Source of the DNA: Bradyrhizobium manausense
GTDB taxonomy: Bacteria > Pseudomonadota > Alphaproteobacteria > Rhizobiales > Xanthobacteraceae
Reading direction: 5' to 3'
Assembly: GCF_018129685.1 (NCBI RefSeq)
Contig: NZ_JAFCLG010000006.1
Location: forward strand, 269,236-333,235
Length of the DNA: 64,000 nt
A program made the position numbers and the translations under genes. The notes beneath the pieces are model-generated. The model did not search any database. It was not told the DNA's origin and saw only the letters and a list, made by a program, of their open reading frames with translations. Positions 9,210 through 17,888 of this stretch are shown here, in pieces. Position 1 is the first letter of the stretch. Every line of letters starts with the position of its first letter.

Positions 9210-9237
9210 CACCGCGGTGCCCAAATCGAATCCCGGC

Positions 9238-9690
9238 TTACCGACACGCCGGATAGCCGAAGCGCTTGATGATCTCGCTTCCCGAGATCGGATGGAACGC
9301 GAAGGTGTCCATGAAATGGTTGTCTGTGACGTATTGGCGCAAGGCGGCGTTGTAGGTGCTGAGCATCTGTTGCGTGGAAGAGGCGCTGATGATTCCTTTC
9401 TGCATGTTTCCGCCGGCGTGAAACAGCAGTGTCGCGCCCGGCGAGACGCAAACGTTGCGGATCGACAGGAACATGGTGCAGGCGGATTGACAGTGGCTGT
9501 CGATGCGGAAGCGTTCGCCGGAGGCATTGTACTGCTGGATCACGTTCAGGAACTGCCCAAACGCGTAGGCATCGCGGGCGCCGTAGCCCATGCGGAGCGA
9601 CGAGACGGAGCCATCGGCGTGGGCCTGATGTCCCGCCAGAAAAAACCCAAGCGTACCCAACGCGCGCGCCAATCGCAGCCATCGCTTCAT
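9238..9690 (-). CDS. secreted ClpP/crotonase-like periplasmic protein
   Basis: 150 residues. An N-terminal signal peptide (MKRWLRLARALGTLGFFLAGHQAHA) is followed by a small domain with FRIDSHCQSACTMFLSIRN and VSPGATLLFHAGGN. The Ser in the SACT segment sits where ClpP-fold periplasmic proteins carry a candidate nucleophile; this resemblance is by eye only. Cysteines at CQSAC, VC and the final PAC could form disulfides. The ATG at 9690 has AGGAG at ideal distance. Function unknown. Confidence 0.6.
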   Translation of the reverse strand: MKRWLRLARALGTLGFFLAGHQAHADGSVSSLRMGYGARDAYAFGQFLNVIQQYNASGERFRIDSHCQSACTMFLSIRNVCVSPGATLLFHAGGNMQKGIISASSTQQMLSTYNAALRQYVTDNHFMDTFAFHPISGSEIIKRFGYPACR

Positions 9691-9739
9691 ATGATTCTCC
9701 TGAAATCGATTGGTGAAAATTGATGTTGATGTTTTGCCT

Positions 9740-11698
9740 TTACAGCCCGAGCTTCGCCAGCTTGCCTTGCTTGGCAGCTTCCACTGCGCGCTCCGCATCT
9801 TCAGGCAACAGCGTCCGCTCCGCGACCTGCCGCGCCGCCTCGCGCTTCACCGCGGCCACATAAGCCCCGTCATCGGCATAACGCTCGGCAATCGACGGCC
9901 TGGGATCGTGCACCTCTTTCCGCGCCGCTTCCGTCGGTGCGAACGGCACGACGGCGCCTTGCAGCGGATAGAGCGCGGTCGGGCCAAAGCCTTGCGCGCG
10001 CGGATTCCAGGCGGTGTAGGTCGCGCGGGGCACGGCGAGCGCAAGCTGGCGAATGCCCGCGATGGCCATGCCGTCGTCGTCCGCCTTCGGCACGAACACG
10101 GGATAGCGTCCGATTTCCTTGGGCGGCAGCACGCTCTGGTCGGAGAAGGCGGCCAGCGTATGGATTCCGGCATAGGGCAGGCCGGGGATGTCGGTCGGCA
10201 CGGCGCCTTGCGCCGATACCAGCGTGCCATGGGCGCGCATGGGGACGCGGCTTGCGGGCGGCCTCGTGCCGTCGCTGATCCAGGCGTTGAGGTCGGTGAG
10301 CAGCGCGCGCATCGGCATGCCCGCATGCATCGGGTTCTGCGGCAGCGACATCGCAGGCAGGCCCTTCTTCATCACGTCAGCGGCCTCGGCGAAATGCGGC
10401 GTGCCCGCGATCATGTAGGCGCGGATGTTGTCGGGGAGGTCGAGGTGATTGCCGGCCAAATCAGTCACCAGCAGCGAGGCGTGCGAGGCCCACCATTCGT
10501 GCTCGCTATCGGTCTGCATCACCTTCGGGCAGGTGGCCGAGAGCGAGCAGCGACGCAGCAGGCCGTCGGTCTCGCCGGAATAGGGATCGCTCAGCGTCGC
10601 ATAAGTGAAGGGGAACAGATCGGCCTGCCACGCCGGATCCTGCATGTGGCGCGGATTGCGGCCGGGCTGGCCGAAGCGGACATTGGTCGCCATCCGCCGT
10701 GTGCCGGCGACGTGGGGCATCAGGCCGTCGAACACCGTGCGGCCCTGGAGATCCTCGTTGAAGCCGAGATAGAGAAAGTCGCGCAGGAAGCGGCCGGATT
10801 GCGAGACGCCGAACCCGATGGCGCGGCTGACCGAGGGGTGCAGGCCGTCGAGCAGCGGGTTGGCTGGCGTCTCGTCGTGACGAAGGAAGCTGACGACGTC
10901 GCGCACGGCCGCAAAACCCATGCCGAGCGGCACGGGATCTCGCGCGGTGTAGGTGATCTCGTATAGCGCGCCCGCATCAAAACCGTCAGGCCGGGTGATT
11001 TCCACCGTGGTGGGATCGACCAGCTTCGCCGAGAGGCCGGGCGGTGTCTGCCTTGCATTGGCCCAGGCCGCGCGCACGGTGACATTGAGATTGGCGGGAT
11101 CGGCGGCTGGCCAGGTCAGCGTGGCGCGTGCGGGGCTCGTCGTGTTGTCGAAGATGACTTCTTCACGCGCGGGGCCGGCAATGTTCTTGATGACAGGCGC
11201 GGACATCGCCAATTGTCCCGGCTTGGACGGGATATCGCCCTGCCAGCCGACCCAGACCATCGTGTAGCCTTGCCGGTGCAGGAAGCCGATGCCGGCATCC
11301 TCGGCCTTGTCGGCAATGTTGGCGCCGGGCTGGGCTGAATCATCGAACAATTGCGGCGCAAGCTTGCGGCCGCGATTGGGCACGTCAAGCAGCAGCGTGC
11401 CATTGCCGTGCGTGGGGTCGGTCGGCCTGAGGATCACGACGTCGGCGATGGCCTCGACCTTGCTATCGGCATTGCGCGGCGCCAGCGCAAGATCGGTGAT
11501 GACGGCGTTGCGGTCATCGGCCGGGTTGAGCGCGAAGGTCGCGCGGGCGGTGATGCGCTCATAGGTGCCGACAGTGCCGAAGCCGCGGCCGGCAAAGGCC
11601 GGCACGCGTTCGGTGATGTCGAAGCGGACGATCTCGGCGCGCGCGGCAAGGGGGAGGACGCAAGCGATCGCGATGACGCCCGTGATGGTCTTGCGCAT
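9740..11698 (-). CDS. secreted alpha/beta-hydrolase-domain protein
   Basis: 652 residues with a signal peptide (MRKTITGVIAIACVLPLAARA). The body resembles the large alpha/beta hydrolase family in which DVPNRGRK, MVWVGWQGD and the nucleophile elbow GFGVSQSGRFLRDFLY occur in order. A late GTPHFAEA probably supplies the catalytic His. Members are predicted esterases of unknown substrate and are common in soil bacteria. It is followed downstream by the small ClpP-like secreted protein gene, 49 bp away on the same strand. Confidence 0.75.
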   Translation of the reverse strand: MRKTITGVIAIACVLPLAARAEIVRFDITERVPAFAGRGFGTVGTYERITARATFALNPADDRNAVITDLALAPRNADSKVEAIADVVILRPTDPTHGNGTLLLDVPNRGRKLAPQLFDDSAQPGANIADKAEDAGIGFLHRQGYTMVWVGWQGDIPSKPGQLAMSAPVIKNIAGPAREEVIFDNTTSPARATLTWPAADPANLNVTVRAAWANARQTPPGLSAKLVDPTTVEITRPDGFDAGALYEITYTARDPVPLGMGFAAVRDVVSFLRHDETPANPLLDGLHPSVSRAIGFGVSQSGRFLRDFLYLGFNEDLQGRTVFDGLMPHVAGTRRMATNVRFGQPGRNPRHMQDPAWQADLFPFTYATLSDPYSGETDGLLRRCSLSATCPKVMQTDSEHEWWASHASLLVTDLAGNHLDLPDNIRAYMIAGTPHFAEAADVMKKGLPAMSLPQNPMHAGMPMRALLTDLNAWISDGTRPPASRVPMRAHGTLVSAQGAVPTDIPGLPYAGIHTLAAFSDQSVLPPKEIGRYPVFVPKADDDGMAIAGIRQLALAVPRATYTAWNPRAQGFGPTALYPLQGAVVPFAPTEAARKEVHDPRPSIAERYADDGAYVAAVKREAARQVAERTLLPEDAERAVEAAKQGKLAKLGL

Positions 11699-11803
11699 GG
11701 CCCGTCCTTCCCTGATGTCGCGCGATCATGTTCCGTCGCGCGGGCTCTTTGTTGCGGGCAATATAACCGGCACTGCTGCGGCCAAACAACAGGAGGAAAT
11801 CCG

Positions 11804-11929
11804 ATGCCCGCTGCCTATTTCGTCGTCCGCGCCATCGATGCGCTGAAGCAGCTCGTCGCAGATTTCAACCGTGACTGGCCCGAGGTGGAACGCTCGCGCG
11901 AGACGCTGGTGCAGGAGTTTGGGACGTAG
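11804..11929 (+). CDS. 41-residue hypothetical protein
   Basis: A perfect AGGAGG lies seven bases before the ATG. The product is MPAAYFVVRAIDALKQLVAD followed by FNRDWPEVERSRETLVQEFG and T. It is mainly helical, with a short hydrophobic start. It diverges from the large hydrolase gene. No family recognised. The ribosome site is the main support. Confidence 0.5.
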   Translation: MPAAYFVVRAIDALKQLVADFNRDWPEVERSRETLVQEFGT

Positions 11930-12042
11930 CGCGCATCCCTGTCACCTTTGCAATGAACCTGAACGCGCGATTCAGCCGCAGTTCATCTCGCGGGCCCGAC
12001 ACTTCCTCTGCATCACGCGATCGATGAATCAGAGGACAAGTC

Positions 12043-12339
12043 ATGGAGCGCCGGAACTTTTTGAAACTTGCATTCGGTGTCGCGGCGGGAGCTGCCGTGT
12101 TCACCACCGTCGCACAGGCCGCGCCGCTGGCGCCGCAGGTGCTCGGCCATGGCGGCGTGCCGCTCGCCAATCCGGACGCTCATCCCGCGGTTACCAGCGG
12201 CGAGGAGGCCGCCCAGCTCAAGCCCGAGCAGGTGCGCTGGGGCCATGGGCACTGGCATCACCGCCACTGGGGCTGGCGCCGTCGTCATTGGGGCTGGCAT
12301 CGTCGCTGGCACCATCATCGGCATTGGCGCCGCTGGTGA
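12043..12339 (+). CDS. Tat-signal protein with His/Trp/Arg-rich tail
   Basis: 98 residues. The N-terminus MERRNFLKLAFGVAAGAAVFTTVAQA has the twin-arginine pattern RRNFLK, a hydrophobic core and an AQA cleavage site. The mature part is short, and its last 35 residues are almost only H, W, R and G (WGHGHWHHRHWGWRRRHWGW). Such tails can bind metal ions, but that is inference. Related small proteins are frequent in Bradyrhizobium-type genomes. A strong terminator follows 14 bases after the stop. Confidence 0.7.
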   Translation: MERRNFLKLAFGVAAGAAVFTTVAQAAPLAPQVLGHGGVPLANPDAHPAVTSGEEAAQLKPEQVRWGHGHWHHRHWGWRRRHWGWHRRWHHHRHWRRW

Positions 12340-12353
12340 CGACGGCCCGACTG

Positions 12354-12381
12354 AAAAAGGGGATCTCGCGATCCCCTTTTT
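12354..12381 (+). terminator. Rho-independent terminator of the Tat-signal gene
   Basis: Perfect 12-bp stem (AAAAAGGGGATC / GATCCCCTTTTT) with a TCGC loop. The final T run makes it an intrinsic terminator on the plus strand. Its A/T symmetry also allows function on the minus strand. Confidence 0.85.
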
Positions 12382-12400
12382 GCTATCGCGTCCATAATGA

Positions 12401-12435
12401 AAACGGCCGCGCGGGCTCATCCTGCGCGGCCGTTT
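12401..12435 (-). terminator. Rho-independent terminator of the small secreted-protein gene
   Basis: A 10-bp GC-rich stem (ACGGCCGCGC / GCGCGGCCGT) with an 11-base loop. On the minus strand it ends in GGCCGTTTT, 16 bases after the stop of the gene at 12451-12696. Confidence 0.75.
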
Positions 12436-12450
12436 CGCAAGCGAAAATTA

Positions 12451-12696
12451 TCAGATCGGGCGGCAGCGGCCGTAGTACCAGCGGAAGCCATAGGGGCACA
12501 CGCGCGGGCGCACCACGACGACCGGCGGGGCGACCACGACGGGCGCGGGGGCCACGACAACAGGACCACCCATCGGACGGCAGCCGCCATAGGGGCCGCG
12601 ATACCAGCCCGGGCCGCAACCACCGGCGGCGCTGGCCGCCTCGCTGAAGCCAACGACCGCGCTGGCGAGCATCACCGCGGCGAACAGATATTTCAT
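12451..12696 (-). CDS. small secreted GCGPGW-type protein
   Basis: 81 residues from the ATG at 12696, preceded by GAAGGAAG. The signal peptide (MKYLFAAVMLASAVVGFSEAASA) leads to a mature peptide GCGPGWYRGPYGGCRP. A valine/proline linker and a second half CPYGFRWYYGRCRPI follow. The paired Cys-Gly-Trp/Tyr units are typical of a small exported family abundant in rhizobia. Function unknown. It is convergent with the Tat-signal gene, each with its own terminator. Confidence 0.7.
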   Translation of the reverse strand: MKYLFAAVMLASAVVGFSEAASAAGGCGPGWYRGPYGGCRPMGGPVVVAPAPVVVAPPVVVVRPRVCPYGFRWYYGRCRPI

Positions 12697-12946
12697 GTGA
12701 TCTTCCTTCTCGTCCTTGGGCAAGTTTGTAGGGGAGGCGCTAGGGGAAAGCTCTTCGATGATTTGGCGCTTGCGGCGCACAATGAATCAATAGGCACGAT
12801 TCGTCACATTCATTATGTGCCGTCACGTCGCGATCCAAACCTGCCAATCATGACCTGAATGCGGCATGAACATCTCCCGCGTGCGGCCTCGCGCGACACG
12901 AGATGGCGCAGGAGCCCATCCGTGCGCCGTCACGCCGCTGGCGTGA

Positions 12947-13645
12947 TCAGTCCTTCCCGTTTCCAAACAGCGCCGCAAATTGCTTCTCGCCGGTCCGGGT
13001 GAAATTCACCACGCGGCTGCCGGGCGTGGCGTCGCGCGCGGCCCATTTCAGCTCGGCAAAACGCCGCATCATCGCAGCGCCAAGGGTGCCGGCGAGATGG
13101 TGGCGCCGCTCGCTCCAGTCGAGGCAGGCCTTGCACACCGGGCGGCGCGGATGGCTGAGCATGTCGGGCGAGATCTGCAGGTGCCTGGCGAGGAAGCGCT
13201 CGCCTTCCGCCGTCAGCTCGATCTCCTGCTTTTTCTGCTTGACCAGGTTTCGCTCGCGCAGGGAGTCCAGCATCTGCACGCCGAGGTCGCCGGCGAGGTG
13301 GTCGTAGCAGATCCGCGCGCGCCGCAGTGCCGGGTCCTTCGGCCCGGTGCGCACGCGCATGTGGCCGGTGCGCGCGGCAAGGCCTGCAAGTCCCTCGAGC
13401 ACGCCGGCGACGTCGTCGTCGGTGAGGCGATAGTAGCGGTGGCGGCCCTGCTTCTCCGGTTCGACCAACCCGCCGGCCTCGAGTTTGGCAAGATGCGAGC
13501 TCGCGGTCTGCGGCGTGATGCCGGCCTCCTGCGCGAGCTCGCTTGCGGTGAGCGCGCGTCCATTCATCAGCGCCGTGAGCATATTGGCGCGGGCGGGGTC
13601 GCCGACCAGAGCGGCGACCATGGCGATGTCGGGTCCTGATTTCAT
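12947..13645 (-). CDS. ArsR-family winged-helix transcriptional regulator
   Basis: 232 residues from the ATG at 13645. The N-terminal winged helix (about 10-95) shows VGDPARANMLTALMNGRALTASELAQEAGITPQTASSHLAKLEAGGLVEPEKQGRHRYYRL, the standard ArsR recognition helix. The longer C-terminal half has PVCKACLDWSERRHHLAGTLG and a basic end. No arsenic-type CxC metal site is seen in the helix. It is divergent from the NIPSNAP/PEP-mutase-like pair, so it probably controls that promoter and itself; this is inferred from gene order. Confidence 0.8.
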   Translation of the reverse strand: MKSGPDIAMVAALVGDPARANMLTALMNGRALTASELAQEAGITPQTASSHLAKLEAGGLVEPEKQGRHRYYRLTDDDVAGVLEGLAGLAARTGHMRVRTGPKDPALRRARICYDHLAGDLGVQMLDSLRERNLVKQKKQEIELTAEGERFLARHLQISPDMLSHPRRPVCKACLDWSERRHHLAGTLGAAMMRRFAELKWAARDATPGSRVVNFTRTGEKQFAALFGNGKD

Positions 13646-13704
13646 GCTTCGATGGTAGCCGAAGCATCGTGGCCGGGCAAGCGCGTAGCGTGGTGCTGCA
13701 AACA

Positions 13705-13778
13705 CGTCATTGCGAGCGAAGCGAAGCCATCCAGATGCTTCAGCGGCGACGGTGTCGCTCGCGCTTGTCGCAATGACG
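13705..13778. repeat. intergenic palindromic repeat, family E
   Basis: CGTCATTGCGAGCGAAGCGA on the left is answered by CGCTTGTCGCAATGACG on the right. It is a REP-like unit lying in the divergent promoter region between the ArsR and NIPSNAP genes. Confidence 0.6.
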
Positions 13779-13800
13779 CAGGACAACAGGAGAGCCCATC

Positions 13801-14112
13801 ATGTCAGTCACCGTCTTCATCCGCTACCAGCTCGATCCCTTCAAGCGCGTGCAATTCGAGGAATATTCGAAGCGCTGGCTTGCCATCATTCCGAAATGCG
13901 GTGGCGACCTCATCGGCTATTTCATGCCGCATGAGGGCACCAACAACATCGCCTTCGCTCTGATCACCTTCGAGAGCCTGGCTGCCTACGAGGCCTATCG
14001 TGCGCGGCTGCGGCAGGATGCAGAAGGCATGGCAAACTTTCATTTCGCGGAGGAGAACAAATTCATTCTCGCGGAAGAGCGCACGTTTTTGCGCAAGGTG
14101 GTCATGGACTAG
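13801..14112 (+). CDS. NIPSNAP-family protein
   Basis: 103 residues forming one ferredoxin-like domain: VTVFIRYQLDPFKRVQFEEY, WLAIIPKCGGDLIGYFMPHEGTNN, FESLAAYEAYRARL. This is the NIPSNAP pattern, and the length fits a single-domain bacterial member. Biochemical role is unknown. AGGAG precedes the ATG. The next gene, 51 bp downstream, encodes a PEP-mutase/isocitrate-lyase-like enzyme and is probably co-transcribed. Confidence 0.8.
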   Translation: MSVTVFIRYQLDPFKRVQFEEYSKRWLAIIPKCGGDLIGYFMPHEGTNNIAFALITFESLAAYEAYRARLRQDAEGMANFHFAEENKFILAEERTFLRKVVMD

Positions 14113-14163
14113 CGCCGTGCCGCGGGCATGCCTATGTCTGCGCGGCCAACAAGGGAGAGAAAC

Positions 14164-14973
14164 ATGCATGTGACGACCGCGGACAAGCGCGCAACGTTCA
14201 GGAAGCTGCACGAGAACGGCTGCTTCATCCTGCCCAATCCGGTCGACGTCGGTGGGGCGAAAGCCTTGCAGCATCTCGGTTTCAAGGCGATTGCCTCGTC
14301 GAGCGCAGGCTTTGCCTGGACCATCGGCAAGGCCGACAACCGCGTCACCGTCGACGATGTCTGTCAGCATCTGGCAGCATTGAGCTCGTCGGTCGACATT
14401 CCCGTCAATGCGGATTTCGAGGGCGGTTTTGCGGTCGAGCCGGACGAGGTCGCCGAGAATGTCGAACGCGGTGTGCGCACCGGCGTCGCGGGCCTCTCGA
14501 TCGAGGACTCCACTGGCGACAAAAACAAGCCGCTCTATGATCGCGCGCTCGCGGTCGAGCGCATCCAGGCGTCGCGCAAGGCGATCGGCGACAGCGGCGC
14601 GCTGCTGGTCGGCCGCTGCGAAGCGTATCTCTGGGGTATCACTGATCTGAAGCTCGTCATCGACCGGCTCACCGCCTACGCCGACGCCGGCGCCGATTGT
14701 CTCTATGCGCCGGGCTTGAAAACGCGCGAAGACATCGCCGCGGTGGTGAAGGCTGTTCACCCCAAGCCGTTCAATCTGCTGATCGGCGCGTCCGGCCTGT
14801 CGTTGAGGGAGGCCGAGGATCTCGGCGTGCGCCGGATCAGCGTCGGCGGCTCGCTCGCCCGTGCAGCCTGGGGCGGGTTCATGCGCGCGGCGAAGGAGAT
14901 GGCGGAGAAGGGGACGTTTGGCGAGCTTGCCAGCGGCTATCCCGGCGGCGAGCTCAACAAGATGTTTGGCTAA
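14164..14973 (+). CDS. isocitrate lyase / PEP mutase superfamily enzyme
   Basis: 269 residues from the ATG at 14164, with GGGAG upstream. The TIM-barrel family acts on C-C or C-P bonds of 2-oxo or hydroxy acids. Seen: CFILPNPVDVGGAKALQHLG, SSSAGFAWTIG, PVNADFEGGFA (metal-binding Asp region) and GVAGLSIEDSTGD. The lyase-specific KKCGH loop of true isocitrate lyases is absent, so it belongs to the short PEP-mutase-like branch. Substrate unknown. A terminator follows. Confidence 0.8.
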   Translation: MHVTTADKRATFRKLHENGCFILPNPVDVGGAKALQHLGFKAIASSSAGFAWTIGKADNRVTVDDVCQHLAALSSSVDIPVNADFEGGFAVEPDEVAENVERGVRTGVAGLSIEDSTGDKNKPLYDRALAVERIQASRKAIGDSGALLVGRCEAYLWGITDLKLVIDRLTAYADAGADCLYAPGLKTREDIAAVVKAVHPKPFNLLIGASGLSLREAEDLGVRRISVGGSLARAAWGGFMRAAKEMAEKGTFGELASGYPGGELNKMFG

Positions 14974-14980
14974 AACGAGA

Positions 14981-15008
14981 AGCGGCGGGATCTTTCAATC
15001 CCGCCGCT
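14981..15008. terminator. bidirectional terminator between convergent genes
   Basis: Perfect 11-bp stem (AGCGGCGGGAT / ATCCCGCCGCT) around a six-base loop, placed between two gene ends. T-rich sequence follows on the plus side. Confidence 0.7.
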
Positions 15009-15029
15009 GTTGCTTGTTCTGGCAAGTCG

Positions 15030-15452
15030 TTACTTTGTGCGGTCGGTCTGCGGAGCGGGATCAGGCTTCGCCGCAGGCGTATCAGCCGGAACCGCCGGCT
15101 TGCTCGGCGCGGCACCCGTGGTCACGCCGGGCGCGGTGTTGTTGCGGGGCGTCACGTCACGCATGCCGGGAGGCGCGGCCGGATTGGTGACCGGAGCCGT
15201 CTGCTGCGCGGTCTGCGTCGCAGGCGTATTGCTCGCCTGGTTGCCGGTGCTGGAGTTGTTCAAGCCATAGAACACGGCGCCCAGAACCAGGGCGATTGCC
15301 ACCGCGAACAGCGCGATCTTGCCGCTGGAGGCGGGGCCTTCGCCGAGCTCAGGATCGACCTGAAGGTCGCCATCCCGGCGCGCCGCGCGAAGGTACTCAT
15401 CGTCGGCGAGGTTGGCGCGGTAGGGATCGTTCGGAAAACGGTCGTCAGCCAT
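15030..15452 (-). CDS. single-pass membrane protein with Pro/Thr-rich tail
   Basis: 140 residues from the ATG at 15452, preceded by GAGGAG. A charged cytoplasmic part of about 45 residues (DDRFPNDPYRANLADDEYLRAARRDGDLQVDPEL) precedes one transmembrane helix (KIALFAVAIALVLGAVFYGL). The extracytoplasmic part is low-complexity and rich in Pro, Ala and Thr. No catalytic domain. Probably an envelope protein of unknown role. Confidence 0.6.
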   Translation of the reverse strand: MADDRFPNDPYRANLADDEYLRAARRDGDLQVDPELGEGPASSGKIALFAVAIALVLGAVFYGLNNSSTGNQASNTPATQTAQQTAPVTNPAAPPGMRDVTPRNNTAPGVTTGAAPSKPAVPADTPAAKPDPAPQTDRTK

Positions 15453-15616
15453 CTTTCGGTCTCCTCGATGATTGAGCCAAGACAACCCTTAGCTGCGAGA
15501 TTCTGTTCCTGTCTCCCTTATGCTTTCGTCGCATGTTGCCCGCGCCGGAATCGGGAACCTGTTCCTTCAGGCGTTCCGCGAGTAGGTTCCAGCCACCGAC
15601 AGGAGGGAACGCGGCG

Positions 15617-16261
15617 ATGTGGAGCCTGCCACCAACGGATACCGTGCTGCATTTCCTCTCGTTAGTTGCCGTGGCCGCGCAGGGCATGACCGCTGCGCTC
15701 GCGGCCGGGCGCCGCAGCATGGATTGGCTTGGCGTCTGCTTCCTCGGCTGCATCACCGCGCTTGGCGGCGGCACGCTGCGCGATCTCTTCCTCGGGCATT
15801 ATCCGCTGGCCTGGGTGCAGAACCCGGTCTATCTCGCGCTCGCCGGCGGCGCGGCCTTCCTCACCATCCTGTTCGCGCGCCTCGTGCACCGGCTCAAGCT
15901 CGCCTTCATCGTGCTCGATGCGATCGGCCTGGTCGTTTTCACCATGACCGGTTGCGACATCGCCTGGCAGATGGATGCCTCGCTGACGATCGTGATCGTC
16001 TCGGGCATGGTCACCGGCTGCGCCGGCGGCGTGCTCCGCGACGTGCTCTGCAACGACGTGCCGCTGCTGTTTCGGTCCGAGCTCTATGCCAGCGTCTCGG
16101 TCGTGACGGGCTTGTTCTACGCCACCGCGTTCGGCCTCGAACTCAACGCGGAGCTCTGGACCATCCTGACCTTCGTGCTCGGCATCAGCTTCCGCCTGCT
16201 CGCGGTGCGCTACAAATGGGAGATGCCGAAATTCGTGTTCACGGGGGATGAGGAGAAGTAG
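15617..16261 (+). CDS. TRIC-type / UPF0126 cation channel family membrane protein
   Basis: 214 residues from the ATG at 15617, preceded by AGGAGGG. Seven hydrophobic spans are arranged as two repeats, each with the glycine motif seen here as GCITALGGGTLRDLFLG and GMVTGCAGGVLRDVLCN. This is diagnostic of the UPF0126 family related to trimeric intracellular cation channels. It likely conducts monovalent cations across the inner membrane. The 5-prime end faces away from the minus-strand gene at 15030-15452. Confidence 0.85.
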   Translation: MWSLPPTDTVLHFLSLVAVAAQGMTAALAAGRRSMDWLGVCFLGCITALGGGTLRDLFLGHYPLAWVQNPVYLALAGGAAFLTILFARLVHRLKLAFIVLDAIGLVVFTMTGCDIAWQMDASLTIVIVSGMVTGCAGGVLRDVLCNDVPLLFRSELYASVSVVTGLFYATAFGLELNAELWTILTFVLGISFRLLAVRYKWEMPKFVFTGDEEK

Positions 16262-16293
16262 GTCGCTTTCTTCGCCTCTCCAGTTTCCACTGT

Positions 16294-16377
16294 GTCATGG
16301 CCGGGCTTGACCCGGCCATCCACGTCTTGTTCACGGCACGAAGAACGTGGATGCCCGGGACAAGCCCGGGCATGACG
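16294..16377. repeat. intergenic palindromic repeat, family A copy 1
   Basis: GTCATGGCCGGGCTTGACCC, then ATCCACGTC on the left; ACGTGGATGCCCGGGACAAG and GGGCATGACG on the right. A second copy is at 24762-24852. It lies between convergent gene ends and can fold into a long hairpin. Confidence 0.7.
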
Positions 16378-16388
16378 ACCTCTCGGGA

Positions 16389-17606
16389 CTAGGGGATTAA
16401 TCCTTGCTGCCGCGCCTTCGCGACCTGCGCAGGTGTCACCAGCGGGCCGGCATTGCCCCAGGAATTGCGGATGTAGTTCGACACCGCCGCGATCTCCTCG
16501 TCCGACAATTTTTTGGCGTAGCCGGGCATCTCGCCGGTGTTCGGCGCCCGCGGCGTCGTCACGGTGTGCGCGCCGTCGAGGATGACGCGCAGGGTGGACG
16601 ACGGGTTGATCGATTGCAGCAGCGCGTTGCCCGGCAATGGCGGATAGATGCGCGGCGCGCCGGAGCCGTCGGCCTCATGGCAGGCGATGCAGAATTTCGC
16701 GTAGACCGCCTGGCCCGCTTTCATCTCGGCCTCGTCAGGCGGCGTCACCTTCGGTTCGCGCCGCACCGGCGGCATGTCTTTCAGATACGTCGCGATCGCG
16801 CGCACATCGGCGTCGCTCATCTTCGCGGTCGAGTTGACGATCACTTCGGCCATCGGTCCGCCGGCATGGCTTTTGGCATTGCGGCCGCTCTGCAGATATT
16901 CGGCGATGTCCTGCGCGGTCCACGACTGTAACCCCGTGCGCGCGGCGCCATCGAGGCGCGGCGCATACCATCCGCCGACCTCGCTGCCGGCGAGCGCCTG
17001 CGCGGTCTTGTCCGCACCAAGCAAGTTCTTGGGCGTGTGACATGCGCCGCAATGGCCGAGCCCGGTGACGAGATAGCCGCCCCTGTTCCACGCCGCGCTC
17101 TTGCTCTGGTCCGGCTCGAACAGGCCAGGCGTGAAGAACAGCAGGTTCCAGCCGCGCATCAGGAAGCGGTAGTTGAGGGGCCAGCGCAGCTCCGGCGGCT
17201 TGTTGCGGCTGACGACGGGCGCGAGCGTGCCGAGATAGGCGCGGATCGCCAGCGTGTCGTCCTTCGTCATCCGCGTGAAGTAGGGATAGGGAAAGGCCGG
17301 GTAGTACAGCGATCCGTCAGGCGCGGTGCCGGTACGCACGGCGCGGGTGAAATCGGCATCCGTCCAGGCGCCGATCCCGGTGTCGCGGTCGGGCGTGAGG
17401 TTCGGGGCATAGATCGCACCGAACGGCGTGTCGATGCGCTTGCCCCCGGCGAAGGGCTTGGCGGGATCGGCGGTGTGGCAGCCGGCGCAATCGCCGGCCT
17501 CGACCAGCGCCTTGCCGTAGGCGATCAGCTCAGGCGACGGCTCGGCGGCGAGAGCGGCACGCGCAACCGCACTGCACAAGAGCCCAACAGCCAGAATCGT
17601 CCGCAT
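16389..17606 (-). CDS. three-haem cytochrome c (alcohol/gluconate dehydrogenase subunit type)
   Basis: 405 residues with a signal peptide (MRTILAVGLLCSAVARAALA). Three CXXCH haem sites are present (CAGCH, CGACH, CIACH), spaced as in the membrane-associated cytochrome subunit of periplasmic alcohol and gluconate dehydrogenases. The first domain holds PFGAIYAPNLTPDRDTGIG, and the last ends TGEMPGYAKKLSDEEIAAVSNYIR. No dehydrogenase subunit is adjacent, so its electron donor is unknown. AGGAGAAGG precedes the ATG. It is divergent from the IOR gene. Confidence 0.85.
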   Translation of the reverse strand: MRTILAVGLLCSAVARAALAAEPSPELIAYGKALVEAGDCAGCHTADPAKPFAGGKRIDTPFGAIYAPNLTPDRDTGIGAWTDADFTRAVRTGTAPDGSLYYPAFPYPYFTRMTKDDTLAIRAYLGTLAPVVSRNKPPELRWPLNYRFLMRGWNLLFFTPGLFEPDQSKSAAWNRGGYLVTGLGHCGACHTPKNLLGADKTAQALAGSEVGGWYAPRLDGAARTGLQSWTAQDIAEYLQSGRNAKSHAGGPMAEVIVNSTAKMSDADVRAIATYLKDMPPVRREPKVTPPDEAEMKAGQAVYAKFCIACHEADGSGAPRIYPPLPGNALLQSINPSSTLRVILDGAHTVTTPRAPNTGEMPGYAKKLSDEEIAAVSNYIRNSWGNAGPLVTPAQVAKARQQGLIP

Positions 17607-17888
17607 CGAATGCCTTCTCCTGCGCCCCTCGATCGACAGCCGGATTATAGCGGCGTCATGTCGTTTCGCGACGGCGGGGGTATGGTGACACAAATTGAAA
17701 ATCGCCAATGCCTTTCCGGCCACGAAATTGCGTTTTTTTCCCGTCGCCACGGAAGGTCCAGATTTGTGATGCGCCGCGCTAAATATCCGACATAGAGTGG
17801 CAGAGATGGTCGGCGCGACCTAGCTAAAAACAGCGGGCAAGCAACGGCTTAAGCAGCCAAACGCTCAAAAGGGCGGAAGAGGACAAGA

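Noticed and set aside
12930..12946. TCACGCC-gct-GGCGTGA hairpin after the ArsR gene
   Set aside because: Seven base pairs with no T run on the relevant strand; not enough for an intrinsic terminator.
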